From Gemmatimonadaceae bacterium (GTDB lineage Bacteria > Gemmatimonadota > Gemmatimonadetes > Gemmatimonadales > Gemmatimonadaceae), in contig JACMME010000236.1 of assembly GCA_014379205.1 (NCBI GenBank), positions 1 through 51,763 of the forward strand: a stretch of 51,763 bases of DNA, read 5' to 3'. The position numbers and the translations under genes were made by a program. Position 1 is the stretch's first letter. Each line of letters begins with the position of its first letter. This document shows positions 1 to 9,284 of the stretch, piece by piece. The notes below the pieces were generated by a model that was not told the origin of the DNA, searched no databases, and saw nothing but the letters and a program-made list of their open reading frames with translations.

Positions 1-314
1 AGAACGTGATGGCATCTCTCGCCACGCAGGGAGCCGGATGAGCCAGCCGCTCTCCATTTCACCTGTTCAGGGGTCGGTGCGTTTATTTCCTTAACGGCGT
101 ATATGTGCGGCGTTGGACTTCTTCTTTGCAAGACATGTGCTGTTGCATTTTTTTTCTCAGCAGAGGCGACTTCTTAAAGCTGTAGCGGCATGAAGCACTG
201 CCTTCGTATCTTCCGCCGTCTCCAGAGGTAATGTCTCGCTACGAGATACCAGACCGCCCGGCGGCGAGAATACTGCCTTCAATTCCTTTCCTGCTACCCG
301 AACTTCAGGCAACC
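1..314. other. Region upstream of lpd, no firm gene
   Basis: No complete gene is visible here. On the plus strand the third frame stays open from the window edge to a TGA at 39-41 and reads NVMASLATQGAG, which could be the last residues of a gene that begins outside the window, but 12 codons are too few to identify anything. The rest is AT-richer than its surroundings, with a T-run near 150-157, so a promoter for lpd is plausible, but I see no convincing -35/-10 pair. Confidence 0.3.
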
Positions 315-1739
315 ATGGCTTCCTTCGACGTGATTTTTATTGGCGGCGGACCGGCCGGTTATGTAGGAGCGATCCGGTGCGCTCAACTCGGGCTTTCCAC
401 TGCCGTTGTCGAGCGTGAAGCACTGGGGGGAACGTGCGTGCTGTGGGGGTGCATCCCCGCCAAGGCGTTGCTTGAGAGTGCAGCTTTGGCGAACAGGATG
501 CGCTCTTCCAGGGATTTCGGTATTACGGCCGGCGAGCTTTCATTCGATTACGGCGTTGCGATGAAACGTTCGCGATCCGTAAGCCAGCAGAATTCCAAGG
601 GAGTGGAATTTCTCTTCAAGAAGAACAAAATCACCTACATAAAGGGTACTGCGAAGCTCTCAACCGGAAAGAACATTGAAAAGGGCATCAAGACTGTTCT
701 TGTGAGCTTGGCCACCGGCAAGGAAGAGATGCACGAAGCGAAAAGAGCCATCGTTATTTCCACTGGTTCGCGCGTCAAGGGACTTCCACAAATCGGACTG
801 GAGCTCAATAAGACCACGGTGCTTTCCTCGGACGAGGTGCTCATCCTCGAGAGTGCGCCAAAGAGCCTCGCGATAATCGGCGCAGGCGCAGTGGGTTGCG
901 AATTCGCGGACGTTTTCAACGCTTTCGGAACGCAGGTAACTCTGCTCGAAGTGTTGCCGAGTATCCTTCCGATCGAGGATGCGGAAGTCTCCGCCGAGCT
1001 TGCAAAGAATCTGAAAAAGCGCAAGATCGATATTCTGACTAGCGCGAAGATCGGCAACGTCAGGATCGGAAAGGACGCTGTGACACTGAGCATCACCGCA
1101 GGCGGAAAACAACAGGATCTTGAGGTGGAGAAGGTACTCGTCGCGGCGGGACGAGCTCCCAACGTGGAAGACCTCGGGCTGAAAGAAGGAGGCGTGCAGC
1201 TCACCGAGCGCGGCTTCATCAAGATCAACGAGAAAATGGAGACTTCCGCACCAGGAGTTTACGCGATTGGTGACGTTGCGGGCCCGCCCATGCTTGCGCA
1301 CAAGGGCTCGCGCGAAGGCCTCGTTCTCGCCGACCTACTCGCTGGTCAACAGGCCCACCTGGTGAACTACGGCAACATACCGAGCGCAACCTACTGTCAC
1401 CCCGAAGTGGCTTCCATCGGCCTCACCGAAGAGCAATGCAAGGAAAGGAAGCTGGAGTACAAGGTCGGCAAGTTCCCCTTTTCCGCAAACGGACGCGCGC
1501 GCACCTCAGGCGAGACGGAGGGGTTCGTGAAAATCATCCGCGACGCGAAATACGGCGAGATTCTTGGAGCACACATTATCGGCGCGCACGCGACGGAGCT
1601 GATTCATGAGCTCGCGCTGGCGCGGGAGAATGAGTACACGGTTGAGGAGATCGATCTGGCGATTCATGCTCATCCGACGCTTTCCGAAGCCGTCGCTGAA
1701 GCGGCGCTGGATTCAATGGGCAAGATGATACATGCCTGA
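315..1739 (+). CDS. lpdA: Dihydrolipoyl dehydrogenase (E3 component)
   Basis: Flavoprotein that reoxidises dihydrolipoyl groups of the 2-oxoacid dehydrogenase complexes (or glycine cleavage system) with NAD+, in the cytoplasm. Counting from the ATG at 315 the protein is 474 residues, the usual family length. It starts with the FAD-binding GGGPAGY motif, followed by the redox-active disulfide GGTCVLWGCIP (Cys41 and Cys46), a second Rossmann motif GAGAVGCEFA for NAD, the IGDVAGPPMLAHKG segment near the FAD, and the C-terminal active-site HPTLSE (His about 453). The frame is open to an ATG at 231, but the extra 28 residues look unlike the family, so 315 is preferred. The gene overlaps lipB by 8 bp, so lipoyl-group attachment and lipoyl reoxidation are coupled. 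Confidence 0.95.
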   Translation: MASFDVIFIGGGPAGYVGAIRCAQLGLSTAVVEREALGGTCVLWGCIPAKALLESAALANRMRSSRDFGITAGELSFDYGVAMKRSRSVSQQNSKGVEFLFKKNKITYIKGTAKLSTGKNIEKGIKTVLVSLATGKEEMHEAKRAIVISTGSRVKGLPQIGLELNKTTVLSSDEVLILESAPKSLAIIGAGAVGCEFADVFNAFGTQVTLLEVLPSILPIEDAEVSAELAKNLKKRKIDILTSAKIGNVRIGKDAVTLSITAGGKQQDLEVEKVLVAAGRAPNVEDLGLKEGGVQLTERGFIKINEKMETSAPGVYAIGDVAGPPMLAHKGSREGLVLADLLAGQQAHLVNYGNIPSATYCHPEVASIGLTEEQCKERKLEYKVGKFPFSANGRARTSGETEGFVKIIRDAKYGEILGAHIIGAHATELIHELALARENEYTVEEIDLAIHAHPTLSEAVAEAALDSMGKMIHA

Positions 1740-2556
1740 TGCGGAGTCGGGGGTAGCGGGTGGGGAGCCTGCGAGCTTCGGTTCCGAACAGCCGGACTCC
1801 CGGGGAGCGGACTCGTTCACTCCCAATCCCTCAACCCCGGTTCCGGAGCTCTGGATTGTCCGCCTTGGCACCGTTCCATACTACGAGGTTTTGGAGCTCC
1901 AGCGATCCGTGGCGAAAGCACGGATCACGGGAGAGGTTAGCCATGATGTCCTGCTGCTTGTTGAGCATCCTCCTGTCGTCACTCTTGGACGGAAGTCCAA
2001 GCGCGCAAATCTCATCTCGTCAGCAGAAGTTCTAAGAGCTGAGGGCGTCGAGCTATTCGAAGTCGAACGCGGCGGAGACGTGACTTTTCACGGACCAGGT
2101 CAGCTTGTTGGTTATCCCATTGTCGATCTCAAGCGCCATAAACTGGATCTTCACTGGTATCTCCGCTGTGTGGAGGATGCCCTCGTCCGTGTGCTCGAAG
2201 ACTTCGGGATCGCTGGCCAACGCAGCGCCGGATACACCGGCGTCTGGACGCGCGCATCCTCGGAAGGCAATGAGGTGGCGCTTCGCAAAATTGCATCCAT
2301 AGGCGTTCACGCTCGCGATTGGGTTACATGGCATGGGTTCGCGCTCAACGTAACAACGGATCTCTCATACTTCGACCTCATCGTACCATGTGGCATTCAG
2401 GATGTGGAAATGACATCCATAGCTCGTGAGCTCGGCAGGAAGGTTGGCATGGCGGCCGTCGAAGACGCCGTCTCTCGCGCGTTTTGTGAAGTTTTTTCTC
2501 TGCTTCCGAGGTCTGTCGACTCCTCCGCCCTGGCAGTATACGCCTCCACCAGCTGA
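1732..2556 (+). CDS. lipB: Octanoyltransferase LipB
   Basis: Transfers the octanoyl group from octanoyl-ACP to the lipoyl domains of E2/GcvH proteins, the first step of endogenous lipoate synthesis. Family signatures are present: LLLVEHPPVVTLGR, RGGDVTFHGPGQLVGYP, KIASIGVHARDWVTWHGFALN with the conserved Lys186, and IVPCGIQDVEMTS with the catalytic Cys220. The first roughly 38 residues are low-complexity (Gly, Ser, Pro) and lie before the recognisable fold, so translation may begin later than the ATG at 1732. That ATG overlaps the end of lpd by 8 bp, which favours translational coupling. Length to the end of the fold is normal. No lipA is visible in the window. Confidence 0.95.
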   Translation: MPDAESGVAGGEPASFGSEQPDSRGADSFTPNPSTPVPELWIVRLGTVPYYEVLELQRSVAKARITGEVSHDVLLLVEHPPVVTLGRKSKRANLISSAEVLRAEGVELFEVERGGDVTFHGPGQLVGYPIVDLKRHKLDLHWYLRCVEDALVRVLEDFGIAGQRSAGYTGVWTRASSEGNEVALRKIASIGVHARDWVTWHGFALNVTTDLSYFDLIVPCGIQDVEMTSIARELGRKVGMAAVEDAVSRAFCEVFSLLPRSVDSSALAVYASTS

Positions 2557-2630
2557 GTGCTGCGCTGGACGGGCTGCGTGCGCGACGCAGTGATGATACC
2601 TCATGCCCGCCTCGGTATATTGCTTCCTCC

Positions 2631-4712
2631 ATGACTGAGCCGAGCACTCTGAACGCCGAACCTTCCGCGCCCGCGCGCGATTTCGCCAGCGAGCTCAACC
2701 CCGAGCAGCATGCCGCGGCCACATTTGGCGATGGACCGCTCTTGATCATCGCCGGCGCAGGAACGGGGAAGACCAGAACGCTGGTGTACCGGGTCGCGCA
2801 CCTTGTCGAGCGGGGCGTGAAGCCCGAGCGGATTCTGCTCCTCACGTTCACCCGGCGCTCGGCGCAGGAGATGCTTGGAAGGGTGGAGCGTTTGGTGGGC
2901 AACGCGAGCACCCGTGTACACGGCGGCACGTTCCACGGCACTGCTCACAGGCTGCTTCGCGCATACGGTGAGCAGGCGGGCGTAGCGAGAGACTTCTCCA
3001 TCATGGATCAGGGTGACTCGGAAGACCTCATGGGTATCTCGCGCGGCAACCTTGGCTACGGCCAGCGTAAATCCCGCTTTCCCAAAAAGGAAACCCTGCA
3101 GCGCGTATACTCCCGGCACGTCAACACCGAGATCGTCGTTGAGGACATCCTGCGTGACGAGTATCCGCAGTTCGTGGATGACGCGCAGGACATCATCCGC
3201 ATATTCGCCGACTACACGGCGCGGAAGGGAGAGCGGAATCTCGTGGATTACGACGATCTCCTCCTCTTCTGGGCAGCCATGGCGGAGCAACCAGACCTGG
3301 GACGGCGCATAGCGGATCGGTACGATCACATTCTCGTTGACGAGTATCAGGATACCAATGTGCTGCAGGCGCGCGTTCTCCGTGCCATGGGACGTACGCA
3401 TCGGAACGTGACTGTGGTGGGCGACGATGCGCAAAGCATTTATTCCTTTAGAGGGGCGAATTTTCGCAACATTCTCGATTTTCCGGCGCAATGGCCCGGC
3501 GCCACGGTCGTGCCTCTCGAGCGGAACTACCGCTCGACGCAGGCCATTCTGGATGTCACGAATATCCTGATCTCTCGAGCTCCTGAGCGTTACACGAAAA
3601 CGCTCCATACAAAGCGCAGCGGTGGCGATCGACCCACACTCGTCGCGGCCAAGGACGAGCACGAGCAAACGAGATTTGTCGTCGATCGAATTCTGGAGCT
3701 GCACGAAGAGGGAACGTCTCTGCGCGATATCGCGGTACTCTTCCGCGCAGGCTACATGTCCGCTGAGCTCGAGATCGAGCTGACGAATAGAAGAATCCCG
3801 TTCGAGAAATGGGGTGGTCTCAAGTTTCTGGAGGCGGCGCACGTCAAGGACATGCTGGCCTTCCTTCGACTCGTCGAGAATCCGCGCGACGAAGTCAGCT
3901 GGTACCGCGTCCTCCTCCTGCTTCCAGGTATCGGTGACACCACTGCTCGCCGCGCGATAGCCGCACTTGTTCAGCATGCGTGGGATAAGCGAGCCCTCGT
4001 GGATTTCGTTCCACCTCCGCGTGCTCGCGAAGCGTACGCGCGACTGATCACGCTGCTGGAGGCACTTGGCACGGGCGGCTCGGGGGCGCAGCTGAACGGA
4101 GAGCAAAACCAGTCCGACGTGAGCGCGGAGATCACGCGCATCCGGACTCTGTATGACGACATCCTGCGCGAGCGGTACGACCGCGCGGAACCTCGCCTCT
4201 CCGATCTCGATCGCCTGGAAGCCATTGCCGGCGAATATCCGTCCCGCGCGGCGTTCCTGGCCGAGCTCGCTCTGGAACCGCCGTCCTCGACTCAGGATCT
4301 GGCATCAGGCTCTCCCGAAGACGACGACGCCCTCATTCTGAGCACCGCGCACAGCGCAAAAGGCCGCGAATGGGATGCAGTATTTCTTATCTGGGCGCTT
4401 GATGGCTGGTTTCCATCGACCCGTGCTCTCCGAAATCCGGAGGATGCGGATGAGGAACGGCGGCTGATGTACGTAGCGATGACAAGAGCGCGTGACGAAC
4501 TATATGTCACCTACCCGATCGGGGGCTTCGCTTCGAGGGGCGGCGGAAGCTCCATGGCCCAGCTCTCCCGGTTCATCGACCACGGTGTGCGAGCGTCCAT
4601 GAAACAGGTGGTGGCCATGCCTGAAGTCGAAGTTCCCGAAACTCAAAGCCGGGGAGCGCAGCCCGTAATGGATGTTCGGGCGCTGTTGCGAGGGAGATTC
4701 GGAGGAGCGTGA
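2631..4712 (+). CDS. UvrD/PcrA-type superfamily 1 DNA helicase
   Basis: ATP-driven 3'-5' DNA helicase of the UvrD/Rep/PcrA family, which acts in nucleotide excision and mismatch repair and in displacing proteins from DNA. The 693 residues carry all helicase motifs in order: Q-motif region LNPEQHAAAT, Walker A AGAGTGKT (41-48), Ia LTFTRRSAQEM, Walker B DEYQDTN (about 236), III VGDDAQSIYSFRGA, IV ERNYRSTQAILD, V STAHSAKGREWDAVFL and VI RLMYVAMTRARDELYV. Length is close to PcrA and UvrD (about 720-750). The linker between motifs IV and V (about 480-555) contains a non-conserved acidic stretch. The gene stands 74 bp after lipB and may have its own transcript. I cannot separate uvrD, pcrA and rep from sequence alone. 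Confidence 0.92.
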   Translation: MTEPSTLNAEPSAPARDFASELNPEQHAAATFGDGPLLIIAGAGTGKTRTLVYRVAHLVERGVKPERILLLTFTRRSAQEMLGRVERLVGNASTRVHGGTFHGTAHRLLRAYGEQAGVARDFSIMDQGDSEDLMGISRGNLGYGQRKSRFPKKETLQRVYSRHVNTEIVVEDILRDEYPQFVDDAQDIIRIFADYTARKGERNLVDYDDLLLFWAAMAEQPDLGRRIADRYDHILVDEYQDTNVLQARVLRAMGRTHRNVTVVGDDAQSIYSFRGANFRNILDFPAQWPGATVVPLERNYRSTQAILDVTNILISRAPERYTKTLHTKRSGGDRPTLVAAKDEHEQTRFVVDRILELHEEGTSLRDIAVLFRAGYMSAELEIELTNRRIPFEKWGGLKFLEAAHVKDMLAFLRLVENPRDEVSWYRVLLLLPGIGDTTARRAIAALVQHAWDKRALVDFVPPPRAREAYARLITLLEALGTGGSGAQLNGEQNQSDVSAEITRIRTLYDDILRERYDRAEPRLSDLDRLEAIAGEYPSRAAFLAELALEPPSSTQDLASGSPEDDDALILSTAHSAKGREWDAVFLIWALDGWFPSTRALRNPEDADEERRLMYVAMTRARDELYVTYPIGGFASRGGGSSMAQLSRFIDHGVRASMKQVVAMPEVEVPETQSRGAQPVMDVRALLRGRFGGA

Positions 4713-4726
4713 ACAGGAGGAGGGAT

Positions 4727-4812
4727 CAGGAACCGGGTACCAGGAATCAGGGGGAACCAGCTTTCTACTCTTAGATGCCTCCTTGTTCCTGGTTCCTGGA
4801 ACCTGGTTCCTG
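4727..4812. repeat. Imperfect 25-nt inverted repeat of GGAACC/CCTGG units
   Basis: The left arm at 4727-4751 and right arm at 4788-4812 are imperfect reverse complements (about 22 of 25 positions), separated by a 36-nt spacer. Each arm is itself built from short units resembling CAGGAACCAGG. It sits between the convergent helicase gene and the lipoprotein gene that ends at 4771, and the right arm lies inside that gene's last codons. It could act as a bidirectional terminator or be a member of a dispersed intergenic repeat family. There is no transposase nearby. Confidence 0.6.
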
Positions 4813-5895
4813 CTTTACCCAGGCCCGGAGACCAGCTGACGGATCCTTTGGTGAGGTCTTCGCGATGGTGATAATCCGCGCAATCGCGCGCCGAACGTCT
4901 CGATTTTCGCCTTCATATACTGCGTCGAACAGCTCGAGATCCGTCAGGTAGATTCGCCTGGCCAAAAGGGTGGCGTTATCCAGACGAATTCGCTCGACGG
5001 CGCGAAGCGGAATCGTCTTGAGCTTGCCGGCCACATCGCGGATCAGCGCAGCGCGCGCCGCGGTGTAAATGGAATTCCTGGCCCCCAGTCGTGCCTCCAC
5101 GCTCGCGGGGTTGGCCTTGAACGCAGAGTCGAGCGTATGGTAGAGTGTGTCGTAGAATGCGCCAAGGATCTTCTCATCCTCCCAGCGCGCATCGCTCGCA
5201 GCCGCGGACAGCGTATCGCCGCGCGAGGCGAAGAACCATGTCGCCCCTCGCGCCCCCACGAAATTGGCGAACGATTCGTTGAATACCGCCTGCCCTGGAG
5301 CATAGAACGTGTTGTGGGTCAGTTCGTGGATCACTGTATTGACAAGGTCCACGGAATCTGCGCCCAGAGTGGTGGACAGCAGAGGATCGTTGAACCACCC
5401 AAGGGTGCTGAATGCAGACGAGGGGCGCAGCGTTACATCGAAACCCTTTCGTTCGAGATCGGCGGCGGCACGGCGTGCCGCGGCGAAGTCGAAGAATCCC
5501 TTGTAGGGAACCCGCCCGACAATCGGGAACCACCACGTGTACCGCTCAAGCTTGTCGCGGTACGCGGCAGCGAGTACCAGAACAAGCGTGTCGCGCTCGA
5601 GTTGCGTGAACTTCGTGAAGCTCTCACCCGCATCCAGCTTGACTGAATCCGCCGCAAACTCTCGTGCATCGAGAACGAGAGCGAGCTTGCCACGAGTCAC
5701 GGGGTCGACGGTAGAATTTCGAACCAGCTCGCCAATCGGCTTTCGGCCGCGAAGAATCTTCGCTTCTTCCCAGCCCGCCCTGCTGAGATAGCATCCCAGA
5801 GGAGTGAGGGAAAACAGCACCACGCCGGCCACGGCGCCAGCGCCGACAGCACGCCGCCAACGCGTTCGCCCTTTCACTTTCGTTTCGCCCACCAT
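4771..5895 (-). CDS. Putative aminopeptidase-family zinc metalloprotease lipoprotein
   Basis: Matches the family annotated as putative aminopeptidase (formerly DUF2265): an N-terminal lipoprotein signal with Cys35 in LTPLGC, the CYLSRAGWEEAKILRGRKPI block typical of the family, a zinc-binding HELTH (190-194) and the downstream NESFANFVG that supplies the glutamate ligand. It is probably anchored in the outer membrane facing the periplasm; the natural substrate is unknown. The ATG at 5895 overlaps the upstream gene by 22 bp. A GTG at 5877 forms a GTGA overlap with that gene's stop and is an equally good start. The last residues (QEPGSRNQEQGGI) are encoded by a repeat arm at 4788-4812, so the original C-terminus has probably been extended by repeat sequence. 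Confidence 0.85.
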   Translation of the reverse strand: MVGETKVKGRTRWRRAVGAGAVAGVVLFSLTPLGCYLSRAGWEEAKILRGRKPIGELVRNSTVDPVTRGKLALVLDAREFAADSVKLDAGESFTKFTQLERDTLVLVLAAAYRDKLERYTWWFPIVGRVPYKGFFDFAAARRAAADLERKGFDVTLRPSSAFSTLGWFNDPLLSTTLGADSVDLVNTVIHELTHNTFYAPGQAVFNESFANFVGARGATWFFASRGDTLSAAASDARWEDEKILGAFYDTLYHTLDSAFKANPASVEARLGARNSIYTAARAALIRDVAGKLKTIPLRAVERIRLDNATLLARRIYLTDLELFDAVYEGENRDVRRAIARIITIAKTSPKDPSAGLRAWVKQEPGSRNQEQGGI

Positions 5896-6824
5896 CGGAC
5901 TCCTACACGATGCGTCGCGCCAAGCGCGGCGAAATCCTGGTAAGCGTAGTCGAGCGCAAAGTTGCGAACCTCGAGACCGCCCCCGAATGAGATGGGGGAC
6001 GCTGCGCTCAAACGCCGAGCCGAAGCGCCTACTCTCCCTTGCAGAACGACGCTTTCGGACGCAGTCCATGCCATCTCCGCACCGCCGGCCGCTCCAGCAC
6101 CCTGCCCACGCTCGTGCACCACTTCAGCGACTGCACGCGCCCGCAACGGCCCAAAACGCTCGGATGGCGAAGCTATCCCCAGCCGCGCTGTTTCCGGGAT
6201 GGGCGCGCTTGTCCCTGAAAGCGTGATGCGACCGCCGATGTTATTCACGGAAATCGCGATACCTGCGTCTTTCCAGAAGTCTACTGCCACACCAGCGTCC
6301 AACGCACCCGTCCCGCCGCTTGAGCCCGCAATCTGCTGACGCACAACCTTCACGCTTCCGCCTGCGCGGAATCTTCCGCGCTTTACCGCATAAGCCAAAG
6401 CCGCCGCGAAGTCTGTCGCCGATATCGCTTGACCGGTAGGCGAGCCCAAGCCGCCTGCGGGTTCAGCCGCAATCTCCTCCGTAGTGCCGTAATCGAGCGC
6501 GTGAATTCCAATTCCAACCACGCCAGCACCCAACGAATGCCTCGCGGCAATTGTTGCCAACCTTGTTGATTGAATGTGGCGCTGGACGGACATTCCCGCC
6601 GAAAGCTTGTTTGGACCAGCGAGTTGGCCAGGATTGTAAAAGATCGCCGCCTCATCTCCGCCTTGGGCAGGATAGACATTGCCCAACGCGAGCGCACGAG
6701 TGCTGGCTGGCAGGCGGAGGAATACGGCCGCGGTTGCGGAATTCTGAGCCCGTACGCTCGGAGGCAGTAGCAGACATGCACCCGAAATGAACCAGACCAG
6801 CCTCGGCATCCGGTTGCTGGTCAA
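5874..6824 (-). CDS. PorV/PorQ (UPF0164)-like outer-membrane protein
   Basis: 316-residue exported protein with a cleavable signal peptide ending near SVRAQ. It follows the UPF0164/PorV pattern: SATAAVFLRLPASTRALALGNVYPAQGGDEAAIFYNPGQLAG at the N-terminus, then alternating beta strands to an aromatic/basic end (GVRWWAKRK). Proteins of this type form small outer-membrane barrels. In Bacteroidota the relatives PorV and PorQ assist the type IX secretion system, but no such system is visible here, so the role is open. The gene is cotranscribed with the downstream metalloprotease lipoprotein (overlapping ends). The shared operon suggests that the two act together at the outer membrane (inference). 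Confidence 0.75.
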   Translation of the reverse strand: MTSNRMPRLVWFISGACLLLPPSVRAQNSATAAVFLRLPASTRALALGNVYPAQGGDEAAIFYNPGQLAGPNKLSAGMSVQRHIQSTRLATIAARHSLGAGVVGIGIHALDYGTTEEIAAEPAGGLGSPTGQAISATDFAAALAYAVKRGRFRAGGSVKVVRQQIAGSSGGTGALDAGVAVDFWKDAGIAISVNNIGGRITLSGTSAPIPETARLGIASPSERFGPLRARAVAEVVHERGQGAGAAGGAEMAWTASESVVLQGRVGASARRLSAASPISFGGGLEVRNFALDYAYQDFAALGATHRVGVRWWAKRK

Positions 6825-7040
6825 GGGCCACTGCGACTACGAATAACACCGGCAACGACCCTGAGACTGACAGTGGTACTGACACCAGCCCGCAACATCT
6901 CGCCCCCGGGTTACGGGTTATTGGTTGTCTCAGTGCCAATGTCTGCATCAGCTGCAACCTCGGTTCAATAGCGAGCCTCCCAGCTCGTTGATCATCACAA
7001 GCCCTTGAGGCCATCGCTGGAGCTGCCGCTGACTTCTCGC

Positions 7041-9284
7041 TTACCGCAACCTGAAAATTCCCACCTGCGCTTTCAGGTCCGGATTGAACGCCGCGCCCGC
7101 CGGTGTCGCGAACCTGAGGCCTGCCGGCGCACTCCCCGGCGGCGTGTCGAGCTGGTAATAGGCGAACGTGCTTGGCACCATGGCGCCATTCACTGCCAGG
7201 TTGTATGGCAGATTCTTGACGAGGATAGGAAAGGGCCGAGGAAAATTCGGGTTTGGGGAAGTGCGGTTGGCAGCTCGATACAAGGCGTCATACAGGTGCC
7301 GAAGATTTCGCGACTTGAACCGCAATCGAGGACTCACGGCATTGCGTGGCACCCCCGGAAGGCTGTCAGTGTAGAGTGCCATCCCAAAATCAGCGAACAC
7401 CGAGGTAAACGCTTCACCCATCACATTCTCAACGTTCTCAACGCTTGTCCGGCTCGTTTGTACAAGGCGAGCGTATATCGTGCTGTCCCTGAGATCCCCG
7501 AGATATCGAACGAAGAGCCATGCCGCTCCGCGTCCCTCGCAGCATTCATTCGTCTCAAAGAGTGTTAGAGACGTGCTCTCGGGGTCGAGAAGCCAGGAGT
7601 AGGAGTTGGTCAGCTGCTCGGAAATGAAGCCGAACGCAGAATCGGGGAAGAGATTGCCGGGGCTGCTACGCCCGGTGGGAGGCGGAAACTTGTTCTCGTA
7701 ATGCCGGGAAGCAAGCTCCTCAGCGAGGTGGCTGAGTCCTTCGTTGAGCCAATCCGTCTCCTGGCTTCCACCACGCACGAGAGCATGCTGATTGTAGGAA
7801 ATCATGTGCTGTAACTCGTGGATGAAGGTGCTGGGCAGCAAACTCTCCACGGTCTCTTTCGAGATCGCGCAGCTGAACTGGCCGCTCGGGTCGGGCACAA
7901 ATCCATAGAAGATTTCGCCCTTGTTCGAGTCACTGCTGCGGCTGGAAAGGTCGAAGCCGAAGAAGAATCCCAACACCTGCCCATCCGTGCTGCATCCCGG
8001 CTTGGGCGAGAGTGCGTTCACGATCGGGGTCAGCAACATGATGACCTTGCCGTCACCGTCGATGTCCGACTCTGGCCCAAAAGTGCGTAGATCGATTGGA
8101 TACAGCGTTTCGTCGAACAGCTTGCCAAAGTTCGTGAGCTCAGAATCAGTCAATCCGTTGGCCGGCGATTTCTCGTCGATATACAGGAGAATATTCTGGC
8201 CAATATGCTTCAGCTTCGCCGTTGCGGATTTGAAGCAGCTTTCTTCGGGATCGAGAGAGCACAGAACGCGGAAGGTGCGGGTGCTATTGAGGGTGAGCGC
8301 TTCGAGCGAAATTTGCCGGTTTGACGCGAGCTCGGCGGCCGATGGCACTGGCATGCGGCGTTCTGCCGCGCGCAAGGCCAGATCGAAACGCGACTGCAGC
8401 GAAGTAGCACCCTCTCGTACGCTGCGATCGAGCGACGCCGCCAGGCTTTGCGGTACAACAGCGGACGAATTACCGAGCTGGAACGAGTGTGTCGCAAGGG
8501 GTACGGAGGCGCTCGCGAACTGAGGTACCACGAGGTAACTGGCCCCATCGCCGGGCAGCCGCAGGCAATTGCCCAACTCTGTTCCACTTATCGTGATGCC
8601 CTCGTACAAAGCCAGTGTGAGCGTCGGGGACGTCTGCACATACGTGATATTGATGCTGGTGGTGCTCGCGGTTCCTACTTCAACGCGCAGGGGAATGGTA
8701 CCAGGCGCTACGCAAGGCGGCACGACGACGGTGATGCTCGAAGTCGTCGCACTGATCACTCGAGCGCGCGCTGAGCCAAAGAAAACAGTATTGCCCGCCT
8801 GTGTTGAATTGAAGCTGGTTCCGGTGAGCGTTATCGTGTCCCCCGCCTGTGTACTCTGCTTCGAGCTCCCGGTCAGTGTCGGACCTGGTGTTCCAGTAGC
8901 ACGAAAGACTTCCGTATTCTCTTCCTGGCCTCTCACAAACGCAGCGGCAATCGTATACTCGCCCTGTTGAGATCCGAGGCGCGCGTCCACACGGGCAATT
9001 CCATCAATTCCGGTTCCCACGACGGTGTCGCTCAGAGAAACTCCGGATTGTGCGGCTGGGCGGAATACAACCGCTACGCTTCGAACCGGTTCGCCGGCGG
9101 GGTCCGTGACCTTGAGCTGCAGTGGCAGGGACAGGATACTCCCCGCCGCCCCCTGTTGGCCGTCGCCCCCCTGAATAGCAATCGTGTAGATGGTCTCCTC
9201 GTCCGGAGGACCGTTGCCACCGTCCTTACTGCATGCCAGAGTGGCTATAACGAACACGGCTAGTGGAAAACGGCGAAAAACCAT
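7041..9284 (-). CDS. M30-like zinc metallopeptidase lipoprotein with IPT/TIG domain
   Basis: 747-residue lipoprotein (lipobox LATLAC near residue 18). After a Gly/Pro-rich spacer comes an Ig-like Big-type stretch (VRSVAVVFRPAAQSGVSL), then an IPT/TIG domain (GPTLTGSSKQSTQAGDTITL onward, about 130-215). The C-terminal half carries HELQHMISYNQHA (His489, Glu490, His493) followed by TDWLNEGLSHLAEEL, the arrangement of hyicolysin-type M30 peptidases, where the downstream glutamate would be the third zinc ligand. It is probably a surface- or periplasm-facing protease; the substrate is unknown. It is monocistronic: 216 bp of unassigned sequence separate it from the PorV-like gene downstream and 581 bp from dnaE on the other side. 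Confidence 0.8.
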   Translation of the reverse strand: MVFRRFPLAVFVIATLACSKDGGNGPPDEETIYTIAIQGGDGQQGAAGSILSLPLQLKVTDPAGEPVRSVAVVFRPAAQSGVSLSDTVVGTGIDGIARVDARLGSQQGEYTIAAAFVRGQEENTEVFRATGTPGPTLTGSSKQSTQAGDTITLTGTSFNSTQAGNTVFFGSARARVISATTSSITVVVPPCVAPGTIPLRVEVGTASTTSINITYVQTSPTLTLALYEGITISGTELGNCLRLPGDGASYLVVPQFASASVPLATHSFQLGNSSAVVPQSLAASLDRSVREGATSLQSRFDLALRAAERRMPVPSAAELASNRQISLEALTLNSTRTFRVLCSLDPEESCFKSATAKLKHIGQNILLYIDEKSPANGLTDSELTNFGKLFDETLYPIDLRTFGPESDIDGDGKVIMLLTPIVNALSPKPGCSTDGQVLGFFFGFDLSSRSSDSNKGEIFYGFVPDPSGQFSCAISKETVESLLPSTFIHELQHMISYNQHALVRGGSQETDWLNEGLSHLAEELASRHYENKFPPPTGRSSPGNLFPDSAFGFISEQLTNSYSWLLDPESTSLTLFETNECCEGRGAAWLFVRYLGDLRDSTIYARLVQTSRTSVENVENVMGEAFTSVFADFGMALYTDSLPGVPRNAVSPRLRFKSRNLRHLYDALYRAANRTSPNPNFPRPFPILVKNLPYNLAVNGAMVPSTFAYYQLDTPPGSAPAGLRFATPAGAAFNPDLKAQVGIFRLR

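Noticed and set aside
2601-4106. 501-codon open frame on the minus strand, antisense to the helicase gene
   Set aside because: It lies entirely under a gene with all helicase motifs, shows no family signature, and is rich in Arg and Cys as expected for the mirror frame of GC-rich coding DNA.
6955-6985. GGTTCAATA, resembling the T-loop of a tRNA
   Set aside because: No acceptor stem, anticodon arm or CCA can be built around it on either strand.
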